A DNA stretch of 64,000 nt from Oxytropis ochrocephala (GCA_020916435.1 CM037090.1:43816079-43880078); one strand, 5' to 3'; shown: positions 45,791 through 57,459, numbered from the stretch's first letter. Notes: generated from the letters alone by a model not told the origin. Numbers and translations are program-made.

Positions 45791-48379
45791 TAATAAAAAC
45801 AACACCTTTAATATGATATTGGACAAATTGTAAAGACGCTTAAATGGCTCAAATACAACCAACGCAACATATTAGACAATGTTAATTTGAAGGAAAGAGA
45901 AAATAACATGAACAAATCATAATTTGAAATTTTGAAGAAAAGTGCGAACTTAGAAACATTTGTTCCCACTTACTTGCATATAGAATGTGTTAAAGTCATT
46001 ATACCCATCCCTGCATCAAACAATAGTTTAATTTAACCACTTAAACTTATTCTGCCCATGCAAGGAGTCATACACAAAAAGAGAAATACTACAGATATTT
46101 TACAACACACTTCTTATAGTGAGGGCATCCCTATCCGATCGGGCAAGTGTGCGACCAAAATGGAAACACGAAAGTAAAAGCCAAAATAATTATACAAAAG
46201 TATTGCTAAATAAAGAAGAGAGATAAATATCAAAAGTAGTGACCCTTCTACGTCAATAAAAGCATGGTTTATAAAGAGGACTAAATCACGAAAGAATACC
46301 ATTTGGGTGCAAACAACGTTAATAAAAATAGTATAGATGTCTTTGAATTTAAAAATCAGAGGTCAAGGTGTTTAGAGTAGACAACAAATGAATGTAACCA
46401 GAGACGTGTTTTAAAATTTGACCATGATGAGAAACACAAAAAAAAAATGTCTTAGCAATCATAAACATTGTGCCTTTTGTAACTATTGAGTTGGTCAATT
46501 AGCCAATAAAACTATCAAGCGCTAGCCATTTGATGGGGCGATATAAGCACGTAAATCAGTAGCCATTTTTCCTCCAAGAATAAACTAAGGCAACAAAAAA
46601 AATGCAATAGGGAAGAGTGAAATTGAACTATTTAATGATTTAAATCAAATCTAAGAAAAAGTCAGAGATGTGAATATCAAGGTAATACCTTCTCTCCACT
46701 ATCATTGCCAACAACTCGATTTCTAGTCCAAATGAAGCGACCCTGGAGTAAGTGGTATCTCCTCGTAGCTCGTAAATTGTATAGCACTGGGATCATACAG
46801 AAAGAACCCAAAATCATGTACTGCAGCAGCAGCGTATGTAAATAGTTGGTTGAATCAATGACCACACCAAGACAGATAAATAAAAAGTAAATTTCACTAT
46901 TTCATTGAAGAGCTTGTTTATCAAATAAATACGAGTTAAAAACAAGGATATACCAGAGAACCACAATAATTCTTTATAGATTTGAAACATACAAAATATA
47001 GTATGAGAACGTTTAGAATATAGTATGAACAGAAATTGAGTATAACAAAATTAACAAAATATAACAAAAGGAGAATCGAGAATCATTAAGTAATTAAGTA
47101 ATATAGAAAAATAAATTAACTCAGATAAATAATGATGAAGGTGGCTTGAGATGATGAAAAAACATTCATCACTCAAATTCAATGACAATATCATCTTAAG
47201 ATAAGACGATAAATCGAAAACAAAATTCACTCACTTTGGATCTCAGTATATTGGATGCACGGGAACCTCTTCGCGATTCAAAAACATTGCTTTCGCAACC
47301 ACGAGTCCCGCACATTTGAAAATGATACATTAAAAGAACGATCATGAACGGAATCGCGCTTTGCAACATGGAAAGAGAAAAGAAGAGAACATAAAGAAGT
47401 AAAAGAAGCACACGGCCACTTACCAGGCTTGACGACATGGCGATTAGTGAGAATGATACCACGGCGCTTGTCGGACAGCGAAGCAAGAGCGTGCCGGCGC
47501 AAGCGGACTCGATGATCGAAAGCGCGAGTAGCTTGGAGAGTATCAAAAGTCACTAGTTTGGCACCTTCACTGATTGAAGCAGACCATATATATAACTTAA
47601 CCCACCCAATTGAAGTTCTGTTTTGAAGACTATACTCAATATCTCATGCATTACAATATAGAAACATATTGAGGAAACTAGGGAAAATCACAACATCAAG
47701 AGATTCAACATATTCAACATTGGGGGAAATCGGAATTGGGAGAATTAGGGGAATTCAGAATTGGGAAAATTGGGGAAAAATCACAACATCAACATCTACA
47801 AATTCAACATTGGGAAAATTGGGGGAGAATTACAAGAAATTCAACATCAACAAATTCAATATCAACAGAATACGAGTTAATAAGGATTTAGGGTTTTGAG
47901 AGAAAATCAGTTTCTGACCTTAAAGCTACCAACAATGATAGAGGCGACGAACGAAACCTTCACTAGTAGAGGTTGCGAACGAAGTGAAGGAAGAAACGCT
48001 ATTCCGCAAAGCTGTTGGCGTCACGAACGGAAGTTGCTGGTTTCCTCTTTAGTGTTATTTGCGATTGGTATTTGTGAGGCTAGGGTTTGGTATTTGTTAG
48101 TGCACGAGGAAGAGGAAGAGCGAGGAAGAGGGAGAGCGAACATGGAGGCTAGGGCAACAATGAGAGTTGAGGGTGAGATTTATAGATGAGAGTTGAGAGG
48201 GAGAGATGAGAGTTGATAGTGAGGTTCAGAGATGTGGGTGGCGGTGAGGTGGTGGTGATTGAGAGTGAGGGAGGGAGGCGGATTGAAGGTGAGGAGGAGA
48301 GAGCGAGAGGGTGAGCAGGAGAGAGCGAGACATTCTGTTCTTAGGATAGGAGGGATCGGGCTCATTTTATTTTGATTAA
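45791..48379. other. CACTA 2 interior between DEG7 exons and right end
   Basis: Outside the exons listed for DEG7 it is AT-rich intron-like DNA. At 47660-47880 short words (ACATTGGGGAAAT, AATTGGGGAAAATC, CAACATCAACA) are repeated. At 48060-48340 a purine-rich stretch (GAGAGTGAGGGAGG) would be a pyrimidine-rich transcript leader on the minus strand. Confidence 0.45.
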
Positions 48380-48579
48380 TGGGTTGCCACGGACTTTCCA
48401 CGGAATCTCCGTGGCAAATTTCTGTCCTTTCACATGTCCGTGGCAAACCCGTGGCAAACACCAGCGGGAAATTTCGCGCCCTTATTTTTTACGCATGCCG
48501 TCGCAAATCCGTGGCAAATTACTGACGGAATAAGCTCCGTGGCAATTGCTGGTGGCTAAAACAAGCTTTTCTTGTAGTG

Positions 48580-49246
48580 AATGTAACACATATTTCCAAT
48601 CGAGAATAAACAAAAAAAAACTTTCACAATAAAATGAGGTTGAAAATAATTTCCTAGGGAAAAAATTGTGTATAAAAGAGAAAAATTTTGGGTTGGCATA
48701 AAGACTCTTCATTACTTGTGATTCAAACGACGAGTCTCACCTTGGACTTGTGATTCAAACGACGAGTCTCACCTTGGAAGGGTCCATCTTGCAAATGTGA
48801 AGATACGATGATATCATTTATCATCAGGATGTGAGACTTCCTGTTAACCAAATGGTGATATATATTAACAAATATACAGTGCAGCACATTAATTAGTCAT
48901 AGAGAAATTAACTATAATGGACAAAAAACAAAGATTGAGCTAACGAATACATCTATACCAATATATATAGTGGTAAAATATGTGTTATGTCCTTCTAGTT
49001 TAGTGAGAATTTTCATTTAGTCCTTCAATTTTTCAATGTCATATTGTAATTGAACATTTGAGATTGACTCATAATGAGTAATTTAGAAATGATTAATTTG
49101 AGTCAAACTGAAATGTTCAATTTTTTAAATTTTTCTTTAAATATCGTAATTGAAGGCTTGTGTAGTGTAGAATATCGTAATTGAATGTACAAAAAATAAA
49201 GACAGAGTAAGAAATATTCATTGATGCTAGTAGTCTCTCAACACCT
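48580..49246. repeat. Spacer with 32-bp tandem and dispersed repeats
   Basis: CTTGTGATTCAAACGACGAG (plus TCTCACCTTGGA) is present twice at 48715-48777. ATTTATCATCAGGATGTGAGAC (48817) matches 26761, and GATGCTAGTAGTCTCTCAACACC (49223) matches 35841. No gene. Confidence 0.6.
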
Positions 49247-49958
49247 TGTTTGCTGGTGTTTTTAGCAAACAATCACTAGTTTTCAATATTGTGATTGTGA
49301 GATCAAACTAGAAAATCTCTTTGACAATTGCCTCTGAGTTTTTGTGTTTTTTAACGTGTTTAAGAACAGTAAATGATACAAAGAAACAAATTGAAAGTAA
49401 AACAAAAGCAGTAATGGCAACAAATGTAAAAAGAAAGTAAATATTGCATTGAATGGAAAGAAAAGTGGTTCACCAACACGTACAATGAATCTGTTTCACT
49501 CGTATTTCGCTTTAGTCTGGAAGTTGAGTTTTTCAGAGTTCTTGTGAAATGTTGTGACCCTGATTTCCTATTACAAAAGAGTATTTATACTCTTGGAAAC
49601 AAACGTGGGAAAAAAGAATAACTGCCTCCTAAAAATAAGGAGAAGTAACCGCCCACTAACTGTTGCTCGTTGCACTTTGACTAACTCGTTGTCAACTGTT
49701 TGGCGAAGTGTTGAACCTTGCTTTGTCGAAGAATTGAGCCTTCCTTTGTCGAAGGTTTCCTGCTCTGCTTATTTCCATAGCTTTGAGAGCTAAGCTTGTC
49801 GAAGCTCTTTTACCTCGTCAGCACTTGCGTACCTTTTCTGTCGAATTGATGGTGCATTGACTTGAATATTGACCTGTTGTCTCCAAAACATTATTAAATG
49901 AGAAGTCAACCCCATTTAAAGCTTCATTTAACGTACTGTCGAAAATTTTGAGGTAACA
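49247..49958 (-). repeat. 3' LTR of the PMD-carrying element
   Basis: Minus strand starts TGTTACCTCAAAATTTTCGA and ends CACCAGCAAACA, 712 bp, with a G-rich tract just upstream. The end is supported by the host repeat (CTCAACACC) that stops here and is continuous at 35841-35863. The second LTR is outside the window. Confidence 0.6.
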
Positions 49959-50215
49959 GATTGCCCCCCAAAAAATGCTTCTTTCGACGGAATAAGGAAT
50001 GGAGGTAAGAAAGGGCATTTTTTGAATACTGTGCAATTGTCACTTCTACCGCCTTTTGCACTTCAACAGTGGTCGAAAAGACAGACATCATGACTTGCAC
50101 AGGTAAAGTGAACCGTTTCATTGGCACACGTAATATAGTAGGTGGGCCATCACGTCCCTCAAAGGTCGCAAACGTGTGGGTAATGGTGAACGTGCCAATA
50201 ACTGTTGCTTCCAAA

Positions 50216-50225
50216 CATATATATA
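50216..50225 (+). promoter_or_regulatory. TATA box for the PMD gene
   Basis: ATATATATAC followed by GGCTAAAACCC, about 175 bp before the ATG at 50399, on the strand opposite to the retroelement. It suggests that the extra gene has its own promoter. Confidence 0.45.
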
Positions 50226-50398
50226 CGGCTAAAACCCTTTCATATTCCTTTTTACTCAGTTGAAACCTTGCGAACAGTCCCTTCATCTTCCTCATCTCTG
50301 TATTTTGCGAAAATCTCAAACTCACAAAAGTTTCAAACTTTCGCTTTCTTTCTTCAATCAAAACCCAGATTCCAACCTGCATTTGCTTTTCCATACTT

Positions 50399-53300
50399 AT
50401 GGCTTCATCATCTGCTGCTGCGGTACAACCTGAAAGTTCAAAGAAAAAAGACGAGCCCAGCAAAACCCAAACTCTTGACGCCTTCGTCGATGAACCTGAT
50501 ATCACCGATGAACGAACCGTCGAATGGCAAACCCAGGTATTGATTCCTTCCACTGAAATTTATACCCATGCCTATTTAGGTCCTTTGCCCAATATTCTGC
50601 TGGAGAATGATGAGGTTTTAGAAATTTTCCCTAGTCCCTCTCGTCTTCAACCTAGGGTCTTTGCCAAGACACCTTTCCACTTAGAATTTCTGAACAACCC
50701 TTCTAGGGTTTTTAGGTCCGCTCCTAGGATTGATCAACAAATTTACATAGAGTGGCTCAACAAGGTAGAGGATAAGAAAAGCACCATCTGGAAACAACAA
50801 GGAATCTTCGACCTCATTCAGTTGTCTAGACATGGGCCTAAGTATGATAGCACCCTAATTTTGGCAGCAATGCAGTTTTGGGACTGTGCCACACATAGCC
50901 TTCACCTGAAATGTGGCATGTTGTCCCCCACTCTGCTAGATGTTGCTGCCATTACAGGTTTGAAACCTCTAGGGAAGACCTTCGACCCTACACTCCTTGC
51001 CTATGACTATAAGTTCAATTTTAACAATGCTTCTTTCGCCCCCTACATTGGTGACCACCATGATCTCGAGACTGAGGAAGTCTCTGATGACGAACATGTA
51101 GCTTTTCTAACCCTTTGGTTATCTCTGTTTGTTTTCTGCACACGTTCCCTTCAAGTCTCTAAATCTTACATTCCACTAGCTGTCCAACTCAATGCCCAAC
51201 AAAAAATCAATCTTGCTAAGTTGATTTTAGGCTCTCTCCACCAACAACTTGACAATGCCACCATAGAATTGAGAGAAGATGAGCCTACCACTAAGTTTTT
51301 GGCTTCTGGTCCTTTGTGGTTGTTTCAATTGTGGCTCTTGGCCACTTTTGAGTCTAGGCTTGGTCTTTACATTCCCAAATCAGTTCAACCTTCTTTGGAA
51401 ACCAGGAGAACCGAAGGGATTCGACTAGCACAGTTGAAGCCCAAGCAGATAAACCTTTCTGCAGAAGAATATTATTTTGCTTACTTCGAAACTTTCTTGC
51501 ACTGCACCACCTTCATCGACTCCATGGCTCCTTTTTCACAAAGACCTTATGGGCCAACTTGGTTCAAAAGCCCATTTCCCCCTTCTTCTGTCGAATGTGC
51601 TGAGGAAGTCAACCGAATTTGGCGAGCCTATCTTTCGCCAGCACTCCTCTCCACCAGGCTTACCCCTGGCAAGAACAAGAACAACCTTGGGATCACCAGG
51701 TATTTCCCAGGCTACTTTGCAAGACAATTTGGCCTTTGTCAAATTCGACCTGCCCCAGTGTGTTTCAACAGACGAGATTTCATGAGCCCAGAATCAGAGC
51801 AAGCTTACGTACAAGCCTTCAAGAAGATTCCCAACCGGGCTCTGAACTTCGAACCAATTAATTACAACCCAAGGTTCTCGTGCACTGCAAAATTCCACGA
51901 ATGGTGGTCTGAATATTATGTTGTTGCTGCTGGTGGAGAGGCCAATGATGCCTTTGATGCAAATCTCTTGAAGAAATTAGCATCTGCCTTTCCCTCAGGA
52001 AACACAGGTACCTGCCTTTTCGACACTTAAAGCTTTCTAGGTCTTAAACACTTGTAATTTAATTTAATTTCATTTTTGTTTACTTATCAATGTTTTCGAC
52101 GCTAGAAAAACCTGCACCGAAGCTAAAGGGTAGAGTAAGCAAGGCCACATCAACCAAGTCTTCTCCACAAGTCAGAAAGAAAGTGGAGACAAGTCCCACC
52201 CCAGATATCACCCCAAAGAAGGTATGTTGCCATCTATTTATCTTAAGTTGTTTTTTGAGTATGACTTATATTCACGTCGACAAATTTTTTTCCAGAAAAC
52301 AACCAAAGCAACGAAGCCCCTTCAGAAACTCAAGGCCAAAGAAAGAGTGGTCCTTTCGTCCAGTTCTGAGGTACTACACACACCTTGTTAGCATGTCGAG
52401 ATTTCTCTCCAATTTATCACTCGCTTTTTCGTGGTATTATTTGTACCATAACTTGAATTCTTTTTGCAGGATATTGAAAGTGACGATGACAATATTTCCC
52501 TCCAACAAAGATCAAGGAAGAGGAGTCTACCTGATCCCCAAAGGGCAACCAAAGGTATTGTCATCGATGAGCCTTCTGAAACACCACATTCTCCCCCAAT
52601 CAAAAGACTCAAGGTAAACTTCCTGTCGAAGCTATTTCGAACCTTTTTTTGGTTTTTTACACCTTTCCATTTTTTAAACTTAAGTAATACTACTTACTGT
52701 AAACAGGTAGGTGGACAACTTGTTACTAACCCTGCTGTCGAGTCTTTGACTGAAGTTGCAGAACGAGAGTTGTCTGCTACAAGGCTCTCCTTGCCTTCTT
52801 CACCACTTGGTGTAGTTGCTGAAGAAATTTTTCAAGCACTCGTCAAACCTGGAGTTCCCATTTTTGAGTAGACCATTCCAAATGCTGATGGCGTCGAAGG
52901 AGAGGCCATTGTTGAAGAAAACATTCCAGCTTTGGGAAACGAAAACCCAGAGAATGAAAGGCCAGAAGCAGTAGCTATCTCTGCTGATAACCTTGACGAA
53001 ACTATGGTTGATCAAAGGGAAGAAGAACTTGGAAGGAGCGAGAATGAAGACCAAGATGCTTCTGCTAAAGAATCGACCAACAGTGCTGTCGATGAGAAGG
53101 ACTTGTCTGAACTGAAGAAAACAGACCCTTTAGCAGCTTTAAAGGTTATGTTGAGTCTTCAGAGTTCGTCGACGCGCTTAGTTTGCAGCTCTTCCAACAC
53201 TTCCCTTAGCTCCATCAATCAAGAAACGACAGACAGCTTGCTTCGCCAATTGAAGGCTAAAATCTTAGAAGGAGATCTCGTGGCGAAGATTGAGCAAAAG

Positions 53301-53846
53301 CCTTCTGAATACTTGGAGATCAAATCGCTCAATCACAAGATAACCAAGTTTGATCCCCCTCGAGATCTTCTCACCTTCTTCGTAGAGTTTGGTCCTATCT
53401 TCGAACAACTCTCCCTTTTGATCACCCAGTGGTCCAATATTCTTAAGCATATAGCTCAAGAGAACCAACTTCGTGAAACAGAACTTGCTTCTCTCAAAAC
53501 TGCTCAAACTGACATTGAAGCTCTCGAAGCGCAAGCAGCAGAAAATAAGAAAGCAATTGCTGAGTGGGACGTGAAAATCACACGTTATACTGAGGAGATA
53601 AAGATACTTCAAACCAAATTGGCAGATGCTCAATATCAGAAAGGCTTAGTAGTCGAAAAGATGGGAAGTTCTTCATCGTCGAACACAGCAACCAAAGCGC
53701 TGACGGCCATAGAGCATTTGGAGAAAGCCGACCAACATCAAGCCACTCTTGCTGAACTCGACAGAGACTTGGGCCTTCTTGAGACTTCCATTTCTCTAAG
53801 CGCACGTATTATTGAGAGGCTCAAGACATCTTTGACGAATCTTTGA
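50399..53846 (+). pseudogene. Plant mobile domain (PMD) gene inside retroelement
   Basis: Exon 1 (50399-52005, donor GTACCT) starts MASSSAAAVQPESSKKKDEP in a good ATG context (TTATGGCT). It contains a PMD/aminotransferase-like domain at about residues 130-400 (WKQQGIFDLIQLSRHG, FWDCATHSLHLKCGMLSPTL, DVAAITGLKPLGKTFD, LASGPLWLFQLWLL). Four more exons follow with matching splice sites: near 52109 (KPAPKLKGR), 52296 (KTTKATKPL), 52470 (DIESDDDNISL), 52708 (VGGQLVTNPAV to the end). The last exon ends in a long coiled coil (ETELASLKTAQTDIEALEAQ, YTEEIKILQTKLADAQ). A TAG at 52869-52871 breaks exon 5; otherwise the reading is open. PMD proteins derive from and associate with transposons and include silencing factors (MAIL1/MAIN). 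It lies antisense to the integrase. Confidence 0.8.
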
Positions 53847-53939
53847 GACTTTATGATAGCTTAGAATTTTTTACAAAAAATGGCTATGTAATTTTAATAT
53901 TGCATTATACATTGCCATTTGTGAACAATTCTCGTTTAT

Positions 53940-55149
53940 TTATGCTTGTTCAATTTTTATCTCAGTCGATGTTGGCTTGTATTGCTTTAAGTACTTGCCA
54001 TTTATTCTAAAGATTCTATTTTCGTCACCTAGCTCTTCGATTTCATAAGCACCATTCGAAAAGCATTGCAGTACGCGGAATGGGCCTTCACACCCTGGTG
54101 ACCATTTGCCTAAAACCCTATCTTTTTTATCCATAGGCAATAGGACCTTCCACACTAACTCTCCTTCTTCAAAGGTTTTTAACTTAACCTTTTTGTTGTA
54201 GGCTTTAGCTACTCTTTCTATCGAATAAGCATTTCTAAAGCCAATAACCTTTCTTCGTCTAAATCAACTAACTCATCGATCATCATATTCCAATAATGGT
54301 CAGAAGGGATTTCCCACTGTTTCTGAATTCTTGTTGATTGTAAACAAATTTCAACAGGTAACACTGCATCATGTCCAAATGTTAACCTGTAAGGAGTAGT
54401 GTTTATAGACTCTTTAGGTGAAGTTCGACAAGCCCATAACACTTGGTCAAGAGAACTGTGCCAATTTTTGGGTTTACGTCCAACATGCTTTTTAATCAAG
54501 TTAATAATGATTTTATTGGCAGCTTCTACCTGACCATTGGCTTGTGCGTAGTATGGTGTCGAAGTCAATAACTTGAAACCAATTTTTCGTGACAAATTCT
54601 ACCATTTTTCGACGGTAAAAGCGATTGCTTGCAGTGCGTAGTAATGGTTTCTGGAATTCCATATCTATAAATGATATGATTTTGAATAAACCTTATTACT
54701 GCTTCTTGATCAACATTGGCTAAAGGTATTGCCTCTACCCATTTGGTAAAATAGTCAATTCCTACAAGGATATATCTATGGCCTTTTGATGAAGTTGGTT
54801 TTATTTCTCCAATCACATCCAAAGCCCAACCTCTAAATGGCCAAGGTTTCACTATAGAATGTAATTCACTTGCAGGCACATGTTGTATTCCAGCATGCTT
54901 TTGGCATTCTTGGCAACCTTTAGCAAACTCTATACAATCTTTCAAAATAGTTGGCCAGTACATTCCTTGTCGAAATAACAACCATTTCATTTTATGGCCT
55001 ACTTGATGTGAACCACATGCTCCACTATGCGTATTAGAAACTGCTAAGTATGCCTCATTCTCACTAAGACATTTTAATAGCACCCCTTCAGGAGTTTGCT
55101 TGAACAACTCATTTCCAATTAACACATAACTCAGAGCTCTGTACTTCAC
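53940..55149 (-). pseudogene. Ty3/Gypsy integrase, frameshifted
   Basis: The zinc-binding H-C-C part is visible (HSGACGSHQVGHKM, YWPTILKDCIEFAKGCQECQ), then the core (WALDVIGEIKPTSSKGHRYI, IDYFTKWVEAIPL). After a frameshift near 54600 come YYAQANGQVEAANKIIINLI, with the catalytic Glu, and WHSSLDQVLWACRTS. The C-terminal part reads DRVLGKWSPGCEGPFRVL (54155-53940). The block that should hold the second catalytic Asp (TTDxG) reads TTHCK, so the triad is broken. No chromodomain is seen. The protein would join element cDNA to the genome; this copy cannot. Confidence 0.85.
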
Positions 55150-55173
55150 TTTTTTATTAGTGTTTCCTGTAGG

Positions 55174-56665
55174 TGATAACTCATATTTATGAGTTATTTA
55201 TTCTCATTCAAAGAATAAATCACGCAAGTTCTCTAGCAATACAAGGTTAATTTAATTAGTTTTATGGTAATTTCTTAGTTCTCAGTAAATAAGAGGTTAA
55301 ATAGATAAATCTGTGCATTTTGGCACCAAGTGGTGCCCCTGAGAGCGTTTTGATACTTCTTGTGCTTGTGCAGGAAAAATAGTGCTGAACGTTACCACGT
55401 CCCTCACCACGTCTATAGAAAAGCAGCAGAGCAAGGGTGAAAGGTCTCAATTTTGGCGCGCTAGTAATGATGGTCAAAGATATAAAAAGTCAGAAGATCT
55501 TCTATTCCCCATGAGCTGACGCTACAGATATAATCAGAGCTTGAGCAGTGTCGTGGCGAGAGAGAGAAGCAGACTGGTAGGTGGGCAAGTGACATCAGCA
55601 ACACGCGAGCAAGGAGGCTATTTATTGAAGACTCAGCTCTCTCTCAAGGCACCGAGACACACGCATATTCAGAACCATTCATACACTTCATCTTCATCCC
55701 TGCACTATCCCTCCATGAATTTCAGAGATAGTTTGTAAGGAAGATCTGGAAACAGACTTCTGTAGTTAGCTTTTCTGAACTTTTTATAACTCACTACTGT
55801 GAGGCTCAGACGTTGTAACGTCTCTACAGCGGACATGCTGAAGAGTTACTTAGGTGTATCTTTTGCACTTAGTTTCTTTTCTGTTATGTGTGTTATTTGG
55901 ATTACTCCTTATCATTCTGTAAAGATGCTCAACATGAGCTAAACACTTTGTAGTTGAGTTGTTGTTTTGCTTTTAATGAATTTCTAGTTAATGTTATGAA
56001 GTATTGACGTTACATGTTTTAAAATCTTTGTGTAATAATATTTCCAAACTTGTTTTGAGGTTGGCCTCTTAAAATAGGTAGATTCATAGGTACAGACATG
56101 GTCTATGAAAAGAAATCAAAGGTTTATATGAATGAACAATGTACTAAAGACATTTAGGCATCTTTATCTAAGTCTAGACATAGAACGGATAATAGTTCAT
56201 AGAACATTGCTGTGGGTGCTTAAAATTCAGGAGTGGGCCTATTTAGAACCTAGACATAGGACCTCTTATACTTGAAACTCTGACGTTTTGTCTTTGAAAA
56301 GCATAGCTCTTTTTGCAACAACGTTCAAACGTGGCCACGTCTATACAAAATAACATTTGTACGTAATAACGTGTAAACGTTATAACGTCTGACTAGAAAG
56401 GATTTATTTTGCATGCAACAACTCAACTCATCTCTCATCCATATTCACAACCAACATTTGTTTACTTGCTTTATTTACATTCTCAGTATTAGAAACAACT
56501 TTTATTGCCGATTTGTTACTTGATTCTCTTGTGTTTTGAAACTTGCACTTTGAAAGCATACCAATCCTCGTGGGAACGATCTCGTACTTAAAATCACTTT
56601 ATTACTTGTACGACGTGTATACTTGCACTATCATTGCGAATACCACACGAATTTACACGCAAACA
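55174..56665 (+). repeat. 5' LTR of the Athila-type element
   Basis: Starts TGATAACTCATATTTATGAG and ends TTTACACGCAAACA six bases before the primer site. Preceded by GTAGG, which would be the 5-bp duplication; the other copy lies outside the window. Several ACGT palindromes occur (55388, 55809, 56325-56390). Confidence 0.75.
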
Positions 56666-56671
56666 AGTTTT

Positions 56672-56689
56672 TGGCGCCGTTGCCGGGGA
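56672..56689 (+). promoter_or_regulatory. Primer-binding site, tRNA-Asp type
   Basis: TGGCGCCGTTGCCGGGGA is complementary to the 3' end of plant tRNA-Asp (GUC) apart from the last base, and is the primer used by Athila elements. Confidence 0.85.
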
Positions 56690-56791
56690 TTGTAGTAACT
56701 TTTATTGATCAAAAGTATTAAAACACAAGTTGAAAGAATTTTACTGTGTTGTTTGTTGTTTCGGTGTGTGAACAGGTAGACGTTACAGTGT

Positions 56792-57459
56792 ATGCTTAGT
56801 TCTAACGCAAGCTCTAGTTCAACTGAACCAAGGAGTGAATCTGCACCTGAGTTTGATCCAGAACCTAAAAGAACTTTCAGGCAACTAAGGAGACAGCAAA
56901 GGTTAAGAAGAAGGCAACAACAACAACAACCACACAGGCCTATGCGCGACTATGTCGTGCTTAACCCTGCTCATCTACAAACAGGCATTACAAGACCAAC
57001 CCTTCATACTGGTCACTTTGAGTTTAAGCCAATGATGTTCCAAATGCTGCAAACTGCAGGGCAATTTGGAGGTTTCCCTCAAGAAGATCCATATTCTTAC
57101 CTAAGGCAATTTCTGGATGTGTGCAGCAACTTTATCATCCCTGGAGTTTCAGAGGATGCTTTTAGATTAAAGCTCTTCCCAAACTCACTCAAGGATAAGG
57201 CCAAAAATTGGTTGAACTCCTTGGAGCCAAATTCAATTCACACTTGGGATGAGCTAGCAGAGAAGTTCCTTGCAAAATACTTCCCTCCCAACAAGAATTC
57301 TAAGTTGAGAAATGATATCACTTCCTTCAAACAAAGGGAAGGGGAATCATTATTTGAAGCTTGGGAGAGGTGGAAGGAGTTACTGAGAATGTGCCCACAC
57401 CATGGCATTCCTGTGGTGATCCAAATGGAGACTTTCTATAATGGTCTAGATCAGCCTAC
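56792..57459 (+). pseudogene. Athila-type gag, N-terminal part
   Basis: Starts MLSSNASSSSTEPRSE, with an R/Q-rich linker (RRQQRLRRRQQQQQ) and a retrotransposon-gag domain (FGGFPQEDPYSYLRQFLDVC, LKLFPNSLKDKAKNWLNSL, WERWKELLRMCPHHGIP). Capsid-like function is known for the family. The reading stops at 57505 because foreign DNA begins at 57460; it resumes at 59079. Confidence 0.88.

Larger units (their letters stand above)
43456..47560 (-). pseudogene. DEG7: DEG7 (protease Do-like 7) fragment, five exons
   Basis: In order on the minus strand. Near 47555-47424: DKRRGIILTNRHVVKPG, with the catalytic-His region, then GTAAGT. 46820-46689: HDFGFFLYDPSAIQF, SYEEIPLTP, then shifted VVGNDSGEK. 46010-45974: DGYNDFNTFYMQ. 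43876-43751: AASGTKGGSSGSPVIDW, GRAVALNAGSKSSSASAFFL, with the serine nucleophile in GGSSGSP. 43545-43456: VVRALRFLQKGSETYVDKWK, SIPRGTLQ. Splice signals are intact at most borders. The first exon is rearranged upstream of DKRRG, and the second has at least two indels. The PDZ and C-terminal halves of this large nuclear trypsin-like protease are missing. The third and fourth exons are separated by the nested CACTA 3. Captured fragment. Confidence 0.88.
42179..48579 (-). mobile_element. CACTA transposon 2 with DEG7 and PSS1 exons
   Basis: Left end CACTACAAGAAAATCGG, right end (reverse complement) CACTACAAGAAAAGC, target duplication AAT (42176-42178, 48580-48582). Subterminal arrays of TTTGCCACGGA / TCCGTGGCAAA lie at 42195-42395 and 48380-48550. 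Minus-strand cargo: five exon pieces of a DEG7-type protease followed by two exons of phosphatidylserine synthase 1. A younger CACTA element (44146-45790) lies in a cargo intron. No transposase is seen. Confidence 0.92.
49247..55173 (-). mobile_element. Partial Ty3/Gypsy element with antisense PMD gene
   Basis: On the minus strand: integrase (55149-53940), then an ORF-bearing spacer coded on the opposite strand (50399-53846), a poly-G/T tract TTTTTTGGGGGG (polypurine-tract position, 49961-49976), and an LTR (49247-49958). The left boundary fits a copy of the target repeat that is uninterrupted at 35841. The 5' part (gag, protease, RT) is not in the window because the Athila element at 55174 is inserted into pol. 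Tat-lineage plant elements are known to carry extra ORFs between pol and the 3' LTR; assignment to that lineage is inference. Confidence 0.75.

Noticed and set aside
49924..50553. 209-residue minus-strand ORF
   Set aside because: It overlaps the promoter and first exon of the PMD gene in antisense, spans LTR-adjacent DNA and shows no domain.
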